DNA of 64,000 bases from the NCBI RefSeq assembly GCF_029962835.1, contig NC_080577.1, positions 32,842,501 to 32,906,500 on the forward strand. The letters are read 5' to 3'. The stretch is from Magnolia sinica (Eukaryota > Streptophyta > Magnoliopsida > Magnoliales > Magnoliaceae). Below the pieces are notes generated by a model. The model was not told the origin of the DNA and searched no databases. It saw nothing but the letters and a program-made list of their open reading frames with translations. The position numbers and the translations under genes are program-made. The number at the start of each line of letters is the position of its first letter. Within the stretch, counting starts at the first letter, position 1. Of the stretch, positions 11,181-45,989 are shown piece by piece.

Positions 11181-12030
11181 TATGTACTCAGTTCAGATAT
11201 GCTCAACTTAAAAGCATATTTAAGATTGAACAGCAACACTTCGCAACAGAATTGGGTAATTTTCTTTATTTTCATATGCTGCGGTTATTGATAATGACAA
11301 TCGGCTAGTATCGGTTTTTATGTAGATGCAATCACAGTAGCATTTTCAGTCATTTTTATGAATCCTTCTTTTGATACTTGTTCCAGCGCCAAGGTACAAT
11401 GGGGAAACACATCAAGACATTTAGGGCCCGTTTGGCAACACTCCCATAAGTTACTTTTCTTACTTATGGCAGTAAAAAAGTGACCTTTAAATTTTTTTTT
11501 AAAAAACCGTAAGTTTGGTTAGTGGTTTAATCGTAAACTCCTTTTCATCTTAAAATGTCTTTTACATTTTTATTTTATTTTTTTGGCTTTTCTACTTTCT
11601 TAAAAGCTACTGAACGGAGAAGAGGCGGACGGAAGAGACAACGAACAAGGTGCGTCTCCCCTCCCTTTTCATGGTTTCTTCTTCTTTTCTTCTTCTCCTT
11701 CTCTCTTTTTTTTTTCTTTTTCTTTGTTTTTGGATCTGATCTTGAACCGACAATCCAGTTTTTAGCTGTATATTATGGTCTTTCAAGAGGGATTTTTTTT
11801 TTAAAAATAAAAAATCTTTTGTTGTTTTTCTTATATCATTTTTGTAGATCTTGAATGTATGAATAGGTTTTCAGTTTTTTTTTTTTTTTTTTAATATGAT
11901 TTTTCCTATTAAAGCATTTGCTCAATCACATTCTCCACAGCTGTGTATAATCGTGGTTGAATTTGCAAATTGGTTTGATTCATCTTGATCATTTGCATAT
12001 GCTCGAATTCGCAATGGATTTGGTTGGAAT
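11181..12030. other. Spacer with T-rich runs and a MITE terminus
   Basis: At about 11424 a GGGCCCGTTTGGCAACAC terminus begins, followed by a short palindrome of CATAAGTTAC and TTACTTATG, like a Harbinger- or hAT-type MITE; its right end was not placed. Long T runs lie at 11701-11740 and 11875-11892. No gene is seen. Confidence 0.3.
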
Positions 12031-12480
12031 CAAAGTGTTCAATAACGGTAATAGTGGCCATAATGGCCGATACAGGCCGTAACAGCCATTACAGCTCCCG
12101 TAACGGTCATTACGGCATTTTTTTTGTTGAAAAACCCTGTTTTGGGACTGTTACAGGTCATTACAGACAAGTTTTCCTGTAACGGCTGTTACGGGTTCGT
12201 TATAGGCAGTTTTTCCTATAATGGCCATTACGACCCCGTATTGCGTAACGGTTATGCTTGTTACTGTTACATAACTGCCGTTACATAACCGTTTTTGTAT
12301 TCCTTGGTTGGAATACAGTTCTCCAATTGCAATCTCCATAGCTTTATATAATCATGGTTGAATCTGGGTATTGTTTTGGAAGATTTAGAGCATTTGGGTA
12401 TGGTTGAATTTGCGATGGATTTCATTTGAATACAATTCCCTAATTGCAATCTCCATGCCTGTGTGTATAATCATGCTTGT
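11921..12480. repeat. Three-copy direct repeat interrupted by a MITE
   Basis: A unit resembling CAATTGCAATCTCCATAG followed by TATAATCATGGTTGAAT occurs near 11921, 12322 and 12440. The MITE at 12031-12303 was inserted into the unit. Confidence 0.4.
12031..12303. mobile_element. Palindrome-rich MITE with 11-bp target-site duplication
   Basis: The 11-bp sequence TTGGTTGGAAT occurs at both borders (12020-12030 and 12304-12314). The interior is saturated with GTAACGG, CCGTTAC and GGCCATTA in both orientations, so it can fold on itself. Duplication length and design suggest a MULE-like origin. It has no coding capacity. Confidence 0.55.
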
Positions 12481-12754
12481 TGTTCAGATTTATAGCCCTA
12501 AAAGCTATACTATGATTTTTCAGTCTTCGATTGTATATTTTCTTTGTACATTGTTGCTTTGATTACTGTTGTAGGGCTGAAATTTGATAGAATATTTGCA
12601 AACTTATAGGGTATGTTTGGACACCAATTGCGAAGATGTGTATTTTCTAGAACCTTATTATATCTCTCCAGATCTTGATCTTGCAATGCTTCGTGTTTTG
12701 TGGCTTTCGGTGTCTAGATCTTTTAAATTTATATTTTCATATGTTTTTCTTTTA

Positions 12755-12944
12755 GGTTGCGTTTGGATGCACCAGTGACTTGAATCGAGAACTGTCAGCT
12801 AAAGCTAGATGAAATGACCAAATTGCATTCCCTCCTTTTCCAACTTGGAAGTAATGTAATTGCCATTCAAGCCCCAATCATTCAATATTAATGCCAGGGG
12901 AAGGTAATCACAATGTGATTGGATAGTGCATCCAAACACATTCC
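12755..12944. mobile_element. Short TIR MITE
   Basis: Left end GGTTGCGTTTGGATGCAC and right end GTGCATCCAAACACATTCC form an imperfect inverted repeat. No target-site duplication was recognised. Confidence 0.45.
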
Positions 12945-13661
12945 TTGAGTATTTTTCTTCTTTGGTTTTGGATCATTGGATGTTATTCGTCATCTACTCT
13001 GTTTATGATTCTAACTGAAGTCGTCTGATGGCTACTGATCTTCAGATGGTTAAGACAAACCATCCCAGAATCGTCCTACCAATCTGTTTATGCATCGTAT
13101 AACTCTTACTATGATAATGCTGGTGGTAATGATGATTTAGGCCTCAATGAACTCTGGCCAGGGTGAAGTTCCTTCATTTTTATTGAAAGATGGAATACTG
13201 TGAATTTTGTTATGAAATCACATTCACCATGCTGGCCATTAGACGTTGATGGCCCCCTCACAAGAACTAACAAGACTTTGCAAACTGGCTACTAGCAAGT
13301 CTCTGTTTCTTTGATAAATCAGGTCAATTGTTGATTAATGGTGATTTGTGGCACCAAAGAGCAACCACAAACACAGTCTTGTCAAACTTGTGTTTCAGCT
13401 AATCCCCGGCAAACCACTTGGTTTTAGTAGTAAACTTCCTACAACAATTAATGTTAGTTCGGTAGTGTGCTCGGTCATGAATTCAAGACTTGGAAATGAA
13501 TCAATTCAGCCAAACTTAGGTTAGGCTAATTAGAAAGGATCGGGCTCTCTTGCAATGATGCCTGCAAAATGCTATGTGGAGATGCTGTTGGAGAAGTTTG
13601 ATTCAGCACCCTCATGTCAGTAGGGATGGCGATGAGTTTGCCAACACTGTTGTCAAGGTAA
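12945..13661. other. Spacer
   Basis: No gene is recognised. It could contain decayed upstream parts of the Myb/SANT-like remnant that follows, because frames around 13555-13600 (VEMLLEKF) loosely resemble that family, but this is weak. Confidence 0.25.
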
Positions 13662-13829
13662 GTGCAGGCGAAGTTCTTTATTTCACAAGGACAAAAGATA
13701 AATCCACGAGCATCTAAATTCCGTAAGACTGGGTGTCCTGAGTATGACAAGCTTTGTGTGATATTTGGAGATATTTGTGTGGATCGTGACCTTGCTTGGC
13801 TTATTGCTTGCTCACAGGCAAAATGGTAG
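13662..13829 (+). pseudogene. Remnant of a Myb/SANT-like domain protein
   Basis: A short frame reads INPRASKFRKTGCPEYDKL followed by CVIFGD. This resembles the conserved C-terminal part of the Myb/SANT-like domain in plant proteins that accompany Harbinger transposases or form the L10-interacting MYB group. The frame is closed on both sides (TAA before 13662, TAG at 13827-13829) and no Trp-rich N-terminal half is recognisable, so it is a fragment or an unjoined exon of a dead copy. Confidence 0.45.
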
Positions 13830-14163
13830 TTTGTCCTGGGCTTCCACTTCTTAGTACTCTCAGCCCCGAATTGCTATGACCATTTGTCTTGTTTTTTCTT
13901 CAACTGATGCTCTGTATCTTCCTTGTTTCTGCTATAATTTTCTCATGCTAAATATTGTTTCCTTCATGAGATTTTACGTTTCTTGCTTAGGCTAAGAAGA
14001 ATTTGAGGTTTCACTGGTTACTATCCAAGTTTCTCTATGCTTATATATTGTGCATCTTCCTCAAACAACAGTTATTTCAACAAATTTCAGATGCTTTGCA
14101 TAAGCAGGACATCCCCTGATTATAGGACTTTTTTTTTGGTTTGCTTCTAATTTATGGTTATAG

Positions 14164-14754
14164 GTGCTGGTGCTGTGGAATTTATTTTATGCCATGGAGG
14201 TTTCAATAATTTTTTTGGAAGAAAAAAAGATTGAGGAGGTATGTGATGTTATATGTTTGCATTTAGGAGAGAAATACTTTATATATATCATGTTTAATTA
14301 TAATGATGCGAGTCAGTTTCTATTAGCATTTACTTGGACAGAATCATGTTATTGTCTTTAAGGTCATGGATGCTTTTAGCTATTTCGCACTAGGGCCCTC
14401 AATGAACAGATCATCAAAAGTTTGACACTTGAGGTCTAAGAACTTTGTAAATGTTGCAGATTATATTGCAATATATGTTGAAATTTCAACCTTTTTTTTG
14501 TTTTTTTTTTTTTTTTTAATTGTCTTTTTTTCCTAATGTTGAAAGCATTTCCTAATGCAACCAAATTCTTGAAAAGCAAGCAGCATTTTTTATTTTTTAT
14601 TTTTTAAATTCTTGGTGCATGCCTTGTGTGTGTGTATTGAAATTGGCATTTGTTGATACAGCAATTGTGAGCTTTGGAAAGGTTACAGCTGAACAAAGAG
14701 GAGACTAAAAGGTTTGGTCTGACAATATACTCTTGGGATGACTTTCTGCTACTG
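14164..14754 (+). pseudogene. Long-chain acyl-CoA synthetase remnant, two exons
   Basis: Two exon-like blocks match the middle of plant long-chain acyl-CoA synthetases, which activate fatty acids to acyl-CoA. Block one (14164-14238) follows a TTATAG acceptor. It reads AGAVEFILCH and then, after a frameshift, EVSIIFLEEKKIEE before a GTATGT donor. Block two (14662-14754) follows ATACAG, reads TIVSFGKVTAEQR and then, after another frameshift, KRFGLTIYSWDDFLLL before a GTAGGA donor. The adenylation motif that should follow (TSGTTG type) and the upstream exons are absent, so this is a non-functional fragment. Assignment is from memory of the family pattern. Confidence 0.5.
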
Positions 14755-15516
14755 GTAGGACACCTACTTTTAAGTCTTCACGTCTGCAACTGTTCATCTA
14801 TCATTTGTTAGCTTCTATGATAGTTATCTTAAAATTTGAGGGAAAAAAAGAGCTTGAATGAAATATATTGAGAAGGTATGACGGTGTTTGTAAATTGTTG
14901 TGATTGTAAATTTCTGTAGCTTTGATTAAGAAGCTAGTCAGGGCTGATAAGCATGCAGAGCTCTAGTCTCAGCAATCCAACCAAAACAATCAGCCCCAAC
15001 AGGCCCAATGCATCAAAGATGATAAGAGCACCAAAGACTAGAACCGGGGCTTGATCAGGGGCCTGAAAGCCTTTAAAAGCCAGCACAACTTCTCCAGCTT
15101 CAGCTCTACGGAGGACAACGACATCTTTAGTTTTGAATTTGCATATTGGTTTTTCCTTTTAATCTGGTGACGGTTTTACTTTTTAATCTGGCGTGGTTTG
15201 AGCTGGTCTGTATGTCACCGAAATCTTAAAATCAAATTTCAGCCAACTATTTTATTTTTTTTTCAGCCACTTAATATGCTATTTTGGATGTTTGTTTAAC
15301 ACACTTAAAAAATATTCTTAATGGAAATTAATCACGGAATTAATTCAGGGGTTGTGCATGTGCCATAAGTGGTAAGTGCTTTTGATTAAAATCTTTGATC
15401 ATTTTAAACTAAAATATACTTCTTCTTTTTTTTTTTCGTAAATTACAAGTTTACCCATTTTATTTTTACATGTCACTTCGATAAGGGCTTTGAGACAGAC
15501 TCGCACTGGCAAACAC
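14755..15516. other. Spacer
   Basis: No further acyl-CoA synthetase exon or other gene is visible; several AT-rich runs. Confidence 0.3.
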
Positions 15517-15965
15517 TTGGCAAAGTTTTGTGAGTCCCATCATGTATGTGTTATATCCACACCGTCCATCCATTTTTTCGGAACATTTTAGGTCATCATC
15601 CAAGAAACGAGGCAGATCCAAAGTTGAAGTGGACCATACCACAAAAGGCAGTGGGGACAGTGATGTCCACCATTGAAACATTCCCAGGGATCCCATGGTC
15701 TTTATTTGCCATCCAATCTGTTTATAAGCTCACACAGACCAGGAAAAAAACAATATTAGCTTGGTCCAAAACTTCTGTGGCCCCAAGAAGCTTTTAATTG
15801 CAGACATTTCAATCCCTACTCTTTTTTTTTTTTTTTTTGGTGTGGACCACTTTAGCTTTTTATCTACCTTATTTTTTGAATTATGATTAAAATAACCTGA
15901 AAAAATAGATGGATGGTGTGGATCTAACACATACATCATGATACGGACGTACAGAACTTTGCCAA
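15517..15965. mobile_element. Foldback MULE-like element with long terminal inverted repeats
   Basis: The left terminus TTGGCAAAGTTTTGTGAG, followed by CATGTATGTGTTATATCC and ACACCGTCCATCCATTTT, is mirrored at the right end. The reverse complement there reads TTGGCAAAGTTCTGTACG, then ATGATGTATGTGTTAGATCC and ACACCATCCATCTATTTT. The terminal repeat is therefore at least 60 bp. No transposase. The frames at 15466-15939 come from this repeat. Confidence 0.65.
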
Positions 15966-16049
15966 ATCAACAGGATACGGGCCTGGAGCCGTGTTCTATA
16001 CTAGGCAGTACAGAAACGGACTGCGTGGTGTGCAACAGACCACCGAGTT

Positions 16050-16440
16050 GACGTCGACAAGTTTTTTGGGCCCCACCAGTGTATGTGTCATATCTAATCT
16101 ACACTGTCCGTCCATTTGACGAGAAAGAATGAGGCAGATAGGAAGCTCTAGTGGACCACACCACATAAAGCAGTGGGGATTGAAATTCTGAACTTCTTAG
16201 GGCCTCAGAAGTTTTGGATTAATATGATATTTGTTTTTTTTTTCCACTTCATCTCTTTGTAATCTCCTGAACCGGAGCAGGTTGGATGGATGACAAATAA
16301 ACATAATGGTGAGCCCTAAGAAGGTTTCAACGGTAGGAATCATTGTCCTCATGGTGTGGTCCACTTGAGCTTTAGATCTGCCTATTTTTGTGTTTATGAC
16401 AGTATCGGTCAAATGGATAGACATTGTGGATATATATATG
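16050..16440. mobile_element. Foldback element of the same family
   Basis: Left arm GTGTATGTGTCATATC, CTGTCCGTCCATTTG and GTGGACCACACCAC is mirrored by GTGTGGTCCACTTGAG, CAAATGGATAGACATTG and GATATATA on the right. The centre has TTGGATGGATGACAAATAAAC. Borders are approximate. Confidence 0.5.
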
Positions 16441-16930
16441 CTGTATATCTAAGCTGTCCATCAGTTTCTCTAGATCATTCTTGGGTAGGGTCCAAAAAAT
16501 GAAGCAGATCCAAATCTCAGGTGGACCATACCACAGAACGTTTGCTGTTAAAAACTTACTAAGGTTCACCTTGATGTATGTGTTGCAGCATACCTACCCT
16601 GTCCATCTGTTTATATAGATCATTTTAAGCTATGCTCTAAAAATTTAGATCTAAATCTTAAGTGGATCACTCCACAAGAAATAATGGTCATTGGAATGCT
16701 TACCATTAAAAACTTACTAAGCTCCGTTAATATTTATTTAACATCCAGCCCTGTTGGTAAGTTCACATATGAAGGGAAAAAAAAAAGAACCTTCAGTGGC
16801 CGACAAAAAGTTTTTAATGAATCCTTACTATTTAGTCCACTTGAGATTTGGATCCACTTCATTTTCAACACCATGCCAAAAAAATGAGATGTAAAAATTG
16901 ATGGACAGCTGCATTGATGTACAACACATC
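16424..16930. mobile_element. Foldback element abutting the previous copy
   Basis: It begins within the right end of the neighbouring copy, reads CTGTCCATCAGTTTCTCTAG and GGTGGACCATACCACAG, and ends with CTGCATTGATGTACAACACA and AAGGTGGGCC. Part of the left arm occurs twice (again near 16598-16680). Confidence 0.4.
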
Positions 16931-17038
16931 TATCAAGGTGGGCCTTATGGTTAGGGCAACGCCCACTAACGCGTTACCAACAATCCCTAATCCAACACAA
17001 ATTGCTAACAAAAGTCTTTAGCAAGAATTTCCTCCACG

Positions 17039-17176
17039 ACGCCCTGATCCATAGCTCAAGTGGTAAATTGAGTAAAAGATACCTTGTTTCAACACTGAGG
17101 TCTTGGTATCGATTCCCTAATAGGGGTGGCTAACAGTGAAGTGTGAACTTACACTATTGTGTACTAAAAAAAAAAA
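17039..17176 (+). mobile_element. tRNA-derived SINE, copy 1
   Basis: A short retroposon with an internal RNA polymerase III promoter. Box A TAGCTCAAGTGG (17052-17063) fits the consensus TRGYNNARNNGG exactly, and box B GTATCGATTCC lies at 17106-17116. A poly(A) run closes it. Flanks AAGAATTTCCTCCACG (17023-17038) and AAGAACTTCCTCCATG (17177-17192) form a target-site duplication with two mismatches. It begins ACGCCCTGATCCATAGC, the same start as copy 2. Confidence 0.8.
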
Positions 17177-17206
17177 AAGAACTTCCTCCATGGGAAGTTT
17201 GGTGGA

Positions 17207-17420
17207 AGTAAAGCTGTGCACGAGTAGAGATAACTTGGTAACTCGCTTGACTTGACTCGACTTGGAAAAACTCGGCTTGACTCAGCTCGAAATGAGTTCA
17301 AGCTGAGCACGAGCTGATTTTTTGTGCTCCAATTGTGTTCGAGCACGAGCTTGACCCTGCTCGACTCGAACAGTACTCGAAATCGACTTGGCTTGGCTCG
17401 ACTCGGTACTCGACCAAGGG
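17207..17420. repeat. CGACTCG-rich repeat fragment
   Basis: Dense in CTTGACTCG, GCTCGA and GAGCACGAGC words, similar in style to the family at 3313-4015. Ends not defined. Confidence 0.3.
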
Positions 17421-17924
17421 TATATATCTATACCAAAACAAAAAACCCTAAGCTATCCTCTCATAGCGCCCGTTCAAAAAACCCTAAGCCCTTCCATCCC
17501 AGCGCCCGTCTTAGGGCAGCAATCGACTCGGACAACAAATCCACCTCTCTCTCTCTCTAAAAGCCATCTTCTCTTTCATTTACCGAACGCCTGAATCTCT
17601 CTCTCTCTCTCTCTCAAAGCCTTCTCTCATTTGTCGAACTCTTAAGAAACTCTCTCCCTCTCTCGCATCGATTTCATCAAAATGCAGTTGCTTGGAAGAA
17701 TGCTGGGAGATTTGGGGAGGAATCTCAAGGTTTGGAAGCTCCGCTGGTTCTTGAAGCTTTGGTGTTAGTTAGATGGAGTTGCTATTTTAGCTTTAATGGA
17801 GAAGACGGAGCGGCTTTGAGCATGCGATTCTGTGAGAAATGCTCCGGATTTTTAAGAGGCCTAGAAATTTGCATGTTTGCTTTTGAAGCTCTAATTTCTT
17901 CACAGCGAGCTTCATGGCGGTTTT
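17421..17924. other. Spacer with two CT microsatellites
   Basis: CT dinucleotide tracts lie near 17546-17560 and 17598-17614, preceded by AAAACCCTAAGC repeats, which look like a 5' leader. An ATG at 17682 is followed by only a short frame. A decayed gene start is possible but no family is recognised. Confidence 0.25.
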
Positions 17925-19146
17925 AGAGATTCAAGCAGCTTCTTGATGAGAAATATCCAGCCGTCACTCATCCCTGCCTTGCACGTAAGTTGTAAGTCAT
18001 TTACAGGTAAGTTACTTTTTCTGTTTGGATAACCTGTAAGTTACTTACAGGTAGAAAGCTGTATATTCACATCGAGCATGGCTTAGATTGGGGAATCGTT
18101 TTAAAATGTTATAATCATATAAAAAAAACATGGGATCAAATATGTTATTTTGTTAAGCCCATCAAGATGAATATTTGAGAAAATTATTAAGCTAAACCAA
18201 TCATCAGGTGGGCCCATGAATTCAAAAAATCTATAATATGGAGTAATAACTCAATTTAAGCATTGAGAATAAACTTAAAAACATTAATAGAAAATCTAAT
18301 AATTAAATTACTTGCATTCCAACTGTGCAATTTGATGTAATTTCCAAGGGCCAGCGCATCATCAATCCCACTCTATCATCAAAGTTTTTCTCATTCTCTG
18401 ATAAGGAGTTTGATGCTCAGGATCTAAGAGATTCACCAACACTGATGTAGATCGTTAAATTACTTGCATTTTAACTGTGCAATCTAAGAGATTCACCAAC
18501 ATTGCGAGTACACCACAGGATCACCAACCACAGGCCACAGTGAGACCATCTAGATAAACGATCTACAGGATCACCAACCACAAGCCACAGTCCTTGACGG
18601 TTTCATGGGATGCTGCATCACATGGTCCGTTCGGATTAGAGGCCCATGACATGTGTGAAAAAATACGCAGGTGCGTATAAGTGACTGTTTGGATGCTTGC
18701 GTACCTTATAGAGTAACGTCAAACCACTCCCATTTTCAAAGGAGAAAAAAAGAGTAGATGAAACCCTACCGTTTTAGGAGGAGAAGAGACGAAAGGTAGT
18801 AATTGCAGCGAGAGATTGCAGAGACGGAAAGAGATTTGGTGGGTTGGTGTGTTTCTCCCTCTTCCCCTCTTTTTAAAAATCTGACCGTTGAGCCTGTAAG
18901 TGGCTTACAGGGAAGTGACTTCCTACCCCCATCCCCCTGTAGTTTTTTGGTAGATTTGTCTGTAAGTGACTTACAGGTTGTAAGTTACTTACAGGTGATT
19001 TTTCTCCCCCAAACACTACCTGTAAGTGACTTCCCTGTAAGTAACTTCCCACTTACCCAACTTACAGGCATCCAAACAGGCCCTTAGAGATTCAAGCAGC
19101 TGTTTGATGAGAAATCTCCAGCCGTCACTCATCCCTGCCTTGCACG
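17925..19146. repeat. 61-bp direct repeat enclosing about 1.1 kb
   Basis: AGAGATTCAAGCAGCT, through CCAGCCGTCACTCATCCC, to CTTGCACG occurs at 17925-17985 and, nearly identical, at 19086-19146. The enclosed sequence contains CTGTAAGT-rich palindromic DNA. It looks like a local duplication combined with MITE insertion; the ends are not LTR-like. Confidence 0.45.
18675..19085. mobile_element. Probable palindrome-rich MITE
   Basis: The left end near CTGTTTGGATGCTTGCG and the right end GGCATCCAAACAGGCCC are inverted. The interior repeats CTGTAAGTNACTTACAGG several times. A related palindrome CCTGTAAGTTACTTACAGG sits at about 18031-18050. Target-site duplication not found. Confidence 0.4.
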
Positions 19147-21165
19147 GTGCCAGTCATCCCTGCCGCTCATCCCCGCCTACATGATGTCGCTTGTCCCTGC
19201 CGACTCGAAAACTCTGCTCGAACTCGGCCTATTTTTGGCCGGGCTTAGACGTACTATCTTGGCCCATGAGCTGCTCATGGGCCCCACATGTATATAAATT
19301 CTGGGTTGGGATTGTTGGTCTCAAGTCATTTTAGCCCAGCTGGACCAATTAATATGCCTTCCAATTCTGGTTGGGCAATCCATCCATCTTGAATGTAGAC
19401 CATTGGTTTCATTCCTATAAAATGTATATTTCTTTTGCATGCGTGTCCCAGTTGATAAATGGATAGATTAGGAACATTGAGGTTGGAAAATAGGCAATTT
19501 TCCATGCAGGCCTTGGGTTAGGCTCAGGCCTTGGATTTAAGTATCAGCTCAGGCCCATACCTTGGCAGGCCCAACTCAAACCCAGCCCATTTTGTTGCCC
19601 TCTACATTTGGACTGTTGGCATCCGCATCACCAATCTAGGCCGTCTATTAGGTTTATTCATTATCGTGCAAAAAATTCATAGCAAATCAATGGTCCTAGA
19701 CACCACTTGACCTATGTTCTATAAAGAATCTGGACCGTCACTGACTTGATGTTTTAGATCATTGGCTTAGTATGAATGTTTCAAGGTAGCCTACATTGAG
19801 CACAGTGGACCTAAGTGACGAGGATGGCAGTTAAAAGAGTCCGAAGGGTTTCTTTACGCTTAGCCCAATAGGTCGTTTCACTCCTACAAATACACCATTC
19901 CAATCCTCGTTTAGCAACCCATGGATCTTGAATGTAGTGGTTTCGTTCCTCTAATGTCTTTCCCTCTGCACCCGTGTGGCCAACTTTAACAATGTATAGG
20001 TTGGGTACATCTAATTGGGGAATGGTGATTTTCATCAATTTCCAGGCTGAGTTAGGTTGGGCCGGGTTATAACCGATGTTTTTTGGGCATGGACTGCAGG
20101 ATAATGCTGAGATTTGGCCTTGGACCTTATGTATTGGGCAGGGTACCAAGATCATAGGGCTGTTCGGGCTTGTACAAACATCAGGTCGGTCTGTTGAGAA
20201 CTCAACGCATAGAAGAATTGATTGGGTGCAAATGAATCGGATCAAGGGGAGGCTTAGATACGACCCATTAAAGAAGCAAGTTAAAATTTTGGACCCAAGC
20301 CCAATGTATTACTATTCTGGTAGGGTCTAGGCCTAGTCTTAAGTAAAAAATATCCAAACCCATTTATTTAATGGTCCCAGACCTAACCAATGATTCCACA
20401 TATTCACTCAATTACTTTTTTGATGTACAGGACGGGTCTGGTTTGGGTCTAGTTCGCATCCATTTTAATATGATCCAAATTGAACCTATTTAAAAGTTGG
20501 GTGTAGGCCGGGCCGGTTCAGAATTGATAGGTCTGAGACCCAGCCAGTTTAGAAATTCGGGTCCAGATTGACTTTATCTTTCACCAGTAGTATGTAATGG
20601 TGAGGCCCACATGATGGATGGCTTGGATATTTCACCTGTGTCACACAGTGGCTTATGTGGTGGGGAGTGTATTAGCCGACTTATGTTAACGAGTGGGCAT
20701 AGGAAAGCTCGGTAAAGACGCATACAAGTGATGAGAAATGCTCCAGTGCTCTACCAACACTAAGCAAGAGCAGCAGTATGGCCAAAGATTATTATTTTTA
20801 TTTGGGGGGGGTGGGGGGGGGCGGGCGCTGGGGCTGGGGTGTGGGGGTGGGGGGCGCCAATTAAAAAAGAAAAACGAGAAAAATCAAAATGTTTTAATAG
20901 GCCCAGCTCAAATAGTCCAAACCCAGGGCCTAAGCAAGAGCATGTGATTCCCCATCCTATTAGCCATGGTCATGGGTAAGGTTTGTTGCTAATGGGTTTC
21001 GGTGGTGGGTCTTGCATTGGTGGTCTTGTCACCCCTGCAAGGGGCTGTTTCAGGCCAATACGGGTCAGTACAGCCATATCTATCATAGGGGTTACGTATC
21101 ATGTACTGGATGATATCCAGACCATGCCCGAGGGAGACAAACATGACCGAACCTCAGTGTATAAT
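19147..21165. other. Spacer downstream of ADK
   Basis: Contains decayed repeat words (GGGCCGGGTTATAACC, TGGGCCCCACATG, AGGCCCACATGATGGATGG) but no gene. Frames at 19811-20330 on both strands overlap each other and resemble no protein family known to me. Confidence 0.3.
20804..20857 (+). other. G-rich tract with G-quadruplex potential
   Basis: The plus strand carries at least six runs of three or more G separated by one to a few bases, in a 54-bp block just beyond the 3' end of ADK. Structure formation is inferred from the pattern only. Confidence 0.6.
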
Positions 21166-21171
21166 TTTATT
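21166..21171 (-). terminator. ADK: Candidate ADK poly(A) signal
   Basis: TTTATT on the plus strand gives AATAAA on the minus strand, about 226 bases past the ADK stop codon. It lies at a plausible distance; transcript evidence is needed. Confidence 0.4.
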
Positions 21172-21396
21172 AGAGCATCATTAACGCTAGAAATATCAGA
21201 GGCTGGTGAACATATCTGCAACTCAAAAAAACAGAGCGATACTTGAGTATAAAAAGGGTTAAGGCAGCAATCCCCAGCATAAAAATAGAACATAACAACC
21301 CGAGAGAACCGGCCATAATCTTCATGGCGTAATAATAAAAATGATACCAGCTCTTATCTCTCAAAAATCAAGTAGGGAATAAACGTGGGAAAGAGC

Positions 21397-45370
<23,974 letters not shown>

Positions 45371-45417
45371 ATGACGCAGGTGGACACAGATAAAATCGAG
45401 GATGGCTGCCAAATGAA

Positions 45418-45845
45418 TATAGGGCCCACTGTGATGTATCAACACCGATCATCCTATACGTCAGCCTGATTTAGGCCATGAACCCAAAAATGAGGCAGAT
45501 CCAAAGCTTTAGTGGACCACACACAGAAAACAGTGGAATTTGAGTGTTTGCCATATAAAAATTTATGTGGCCCGTAGAAGTTTTGGCTAAAGTTGATATT
45601 TGTGTTTACCCCTTATCAATGTTTTTATGACCTCATGAACAGGTTAGATGACAAATAAACATTAATATGTCCCCAATAAACAAAATAACTTTTAATGGCA
45701 GACATTTAAGGCCATTGTTTCCTGTGATATAGGCCACTTGAGCATTTCATTTGTCTCAATTTTGACTTAGGCTCTAAAATCTTCTAATAAAACAGATGGA
45801 CAATGTGGATATGTCACGCACATCACATTGGGGGTCCACAAATGC
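45418..45845. mobile_element. Foldback element
   Basis: GGGCCCACTGTGATGTATC, GAGGCAGATCCAAAGC and GTGGACCACACACAG on the left. GGCCACTTGAGCATTTC, GATGGACAATGTGGATATG and CACATCACATTGGGGGTCC on the right. Confidence 0.5.
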
Positions 45846-45989
45846 AAGTCAACTTTTTTAGACCAATTTTCGATAAGAAAATGCATTTGAAATTTCAAAT
45901 GGGGGGAAAGGTAATAATGACCCTTTTCAAGAATATTTCCATATTCTCCCAAAATCAATCAGGCCCTTATGCAAAACTTTGTGGCATGC

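Noticed and set aside
15466-16569. Several 60-80 codon frames on both strands
   Set aside because: They lie in foldback elements and recur as similar frames in the other copies (for example 6099-6287, 50231-50416 and 61682-61915).
17023-17192. Possible functional tRNA gene
   Set aside because: Box A and B are present, but the sequence does not fold as a cloverleaf with matched acceptor stems, ends in poly(A) and is flanked by a target-site duplication: it is a SINE.
20738-20947. Glycine-rich frame LFGGGGGGRALGLGCGGGG
   Set aside because: It is a translation of the G-rich tract.
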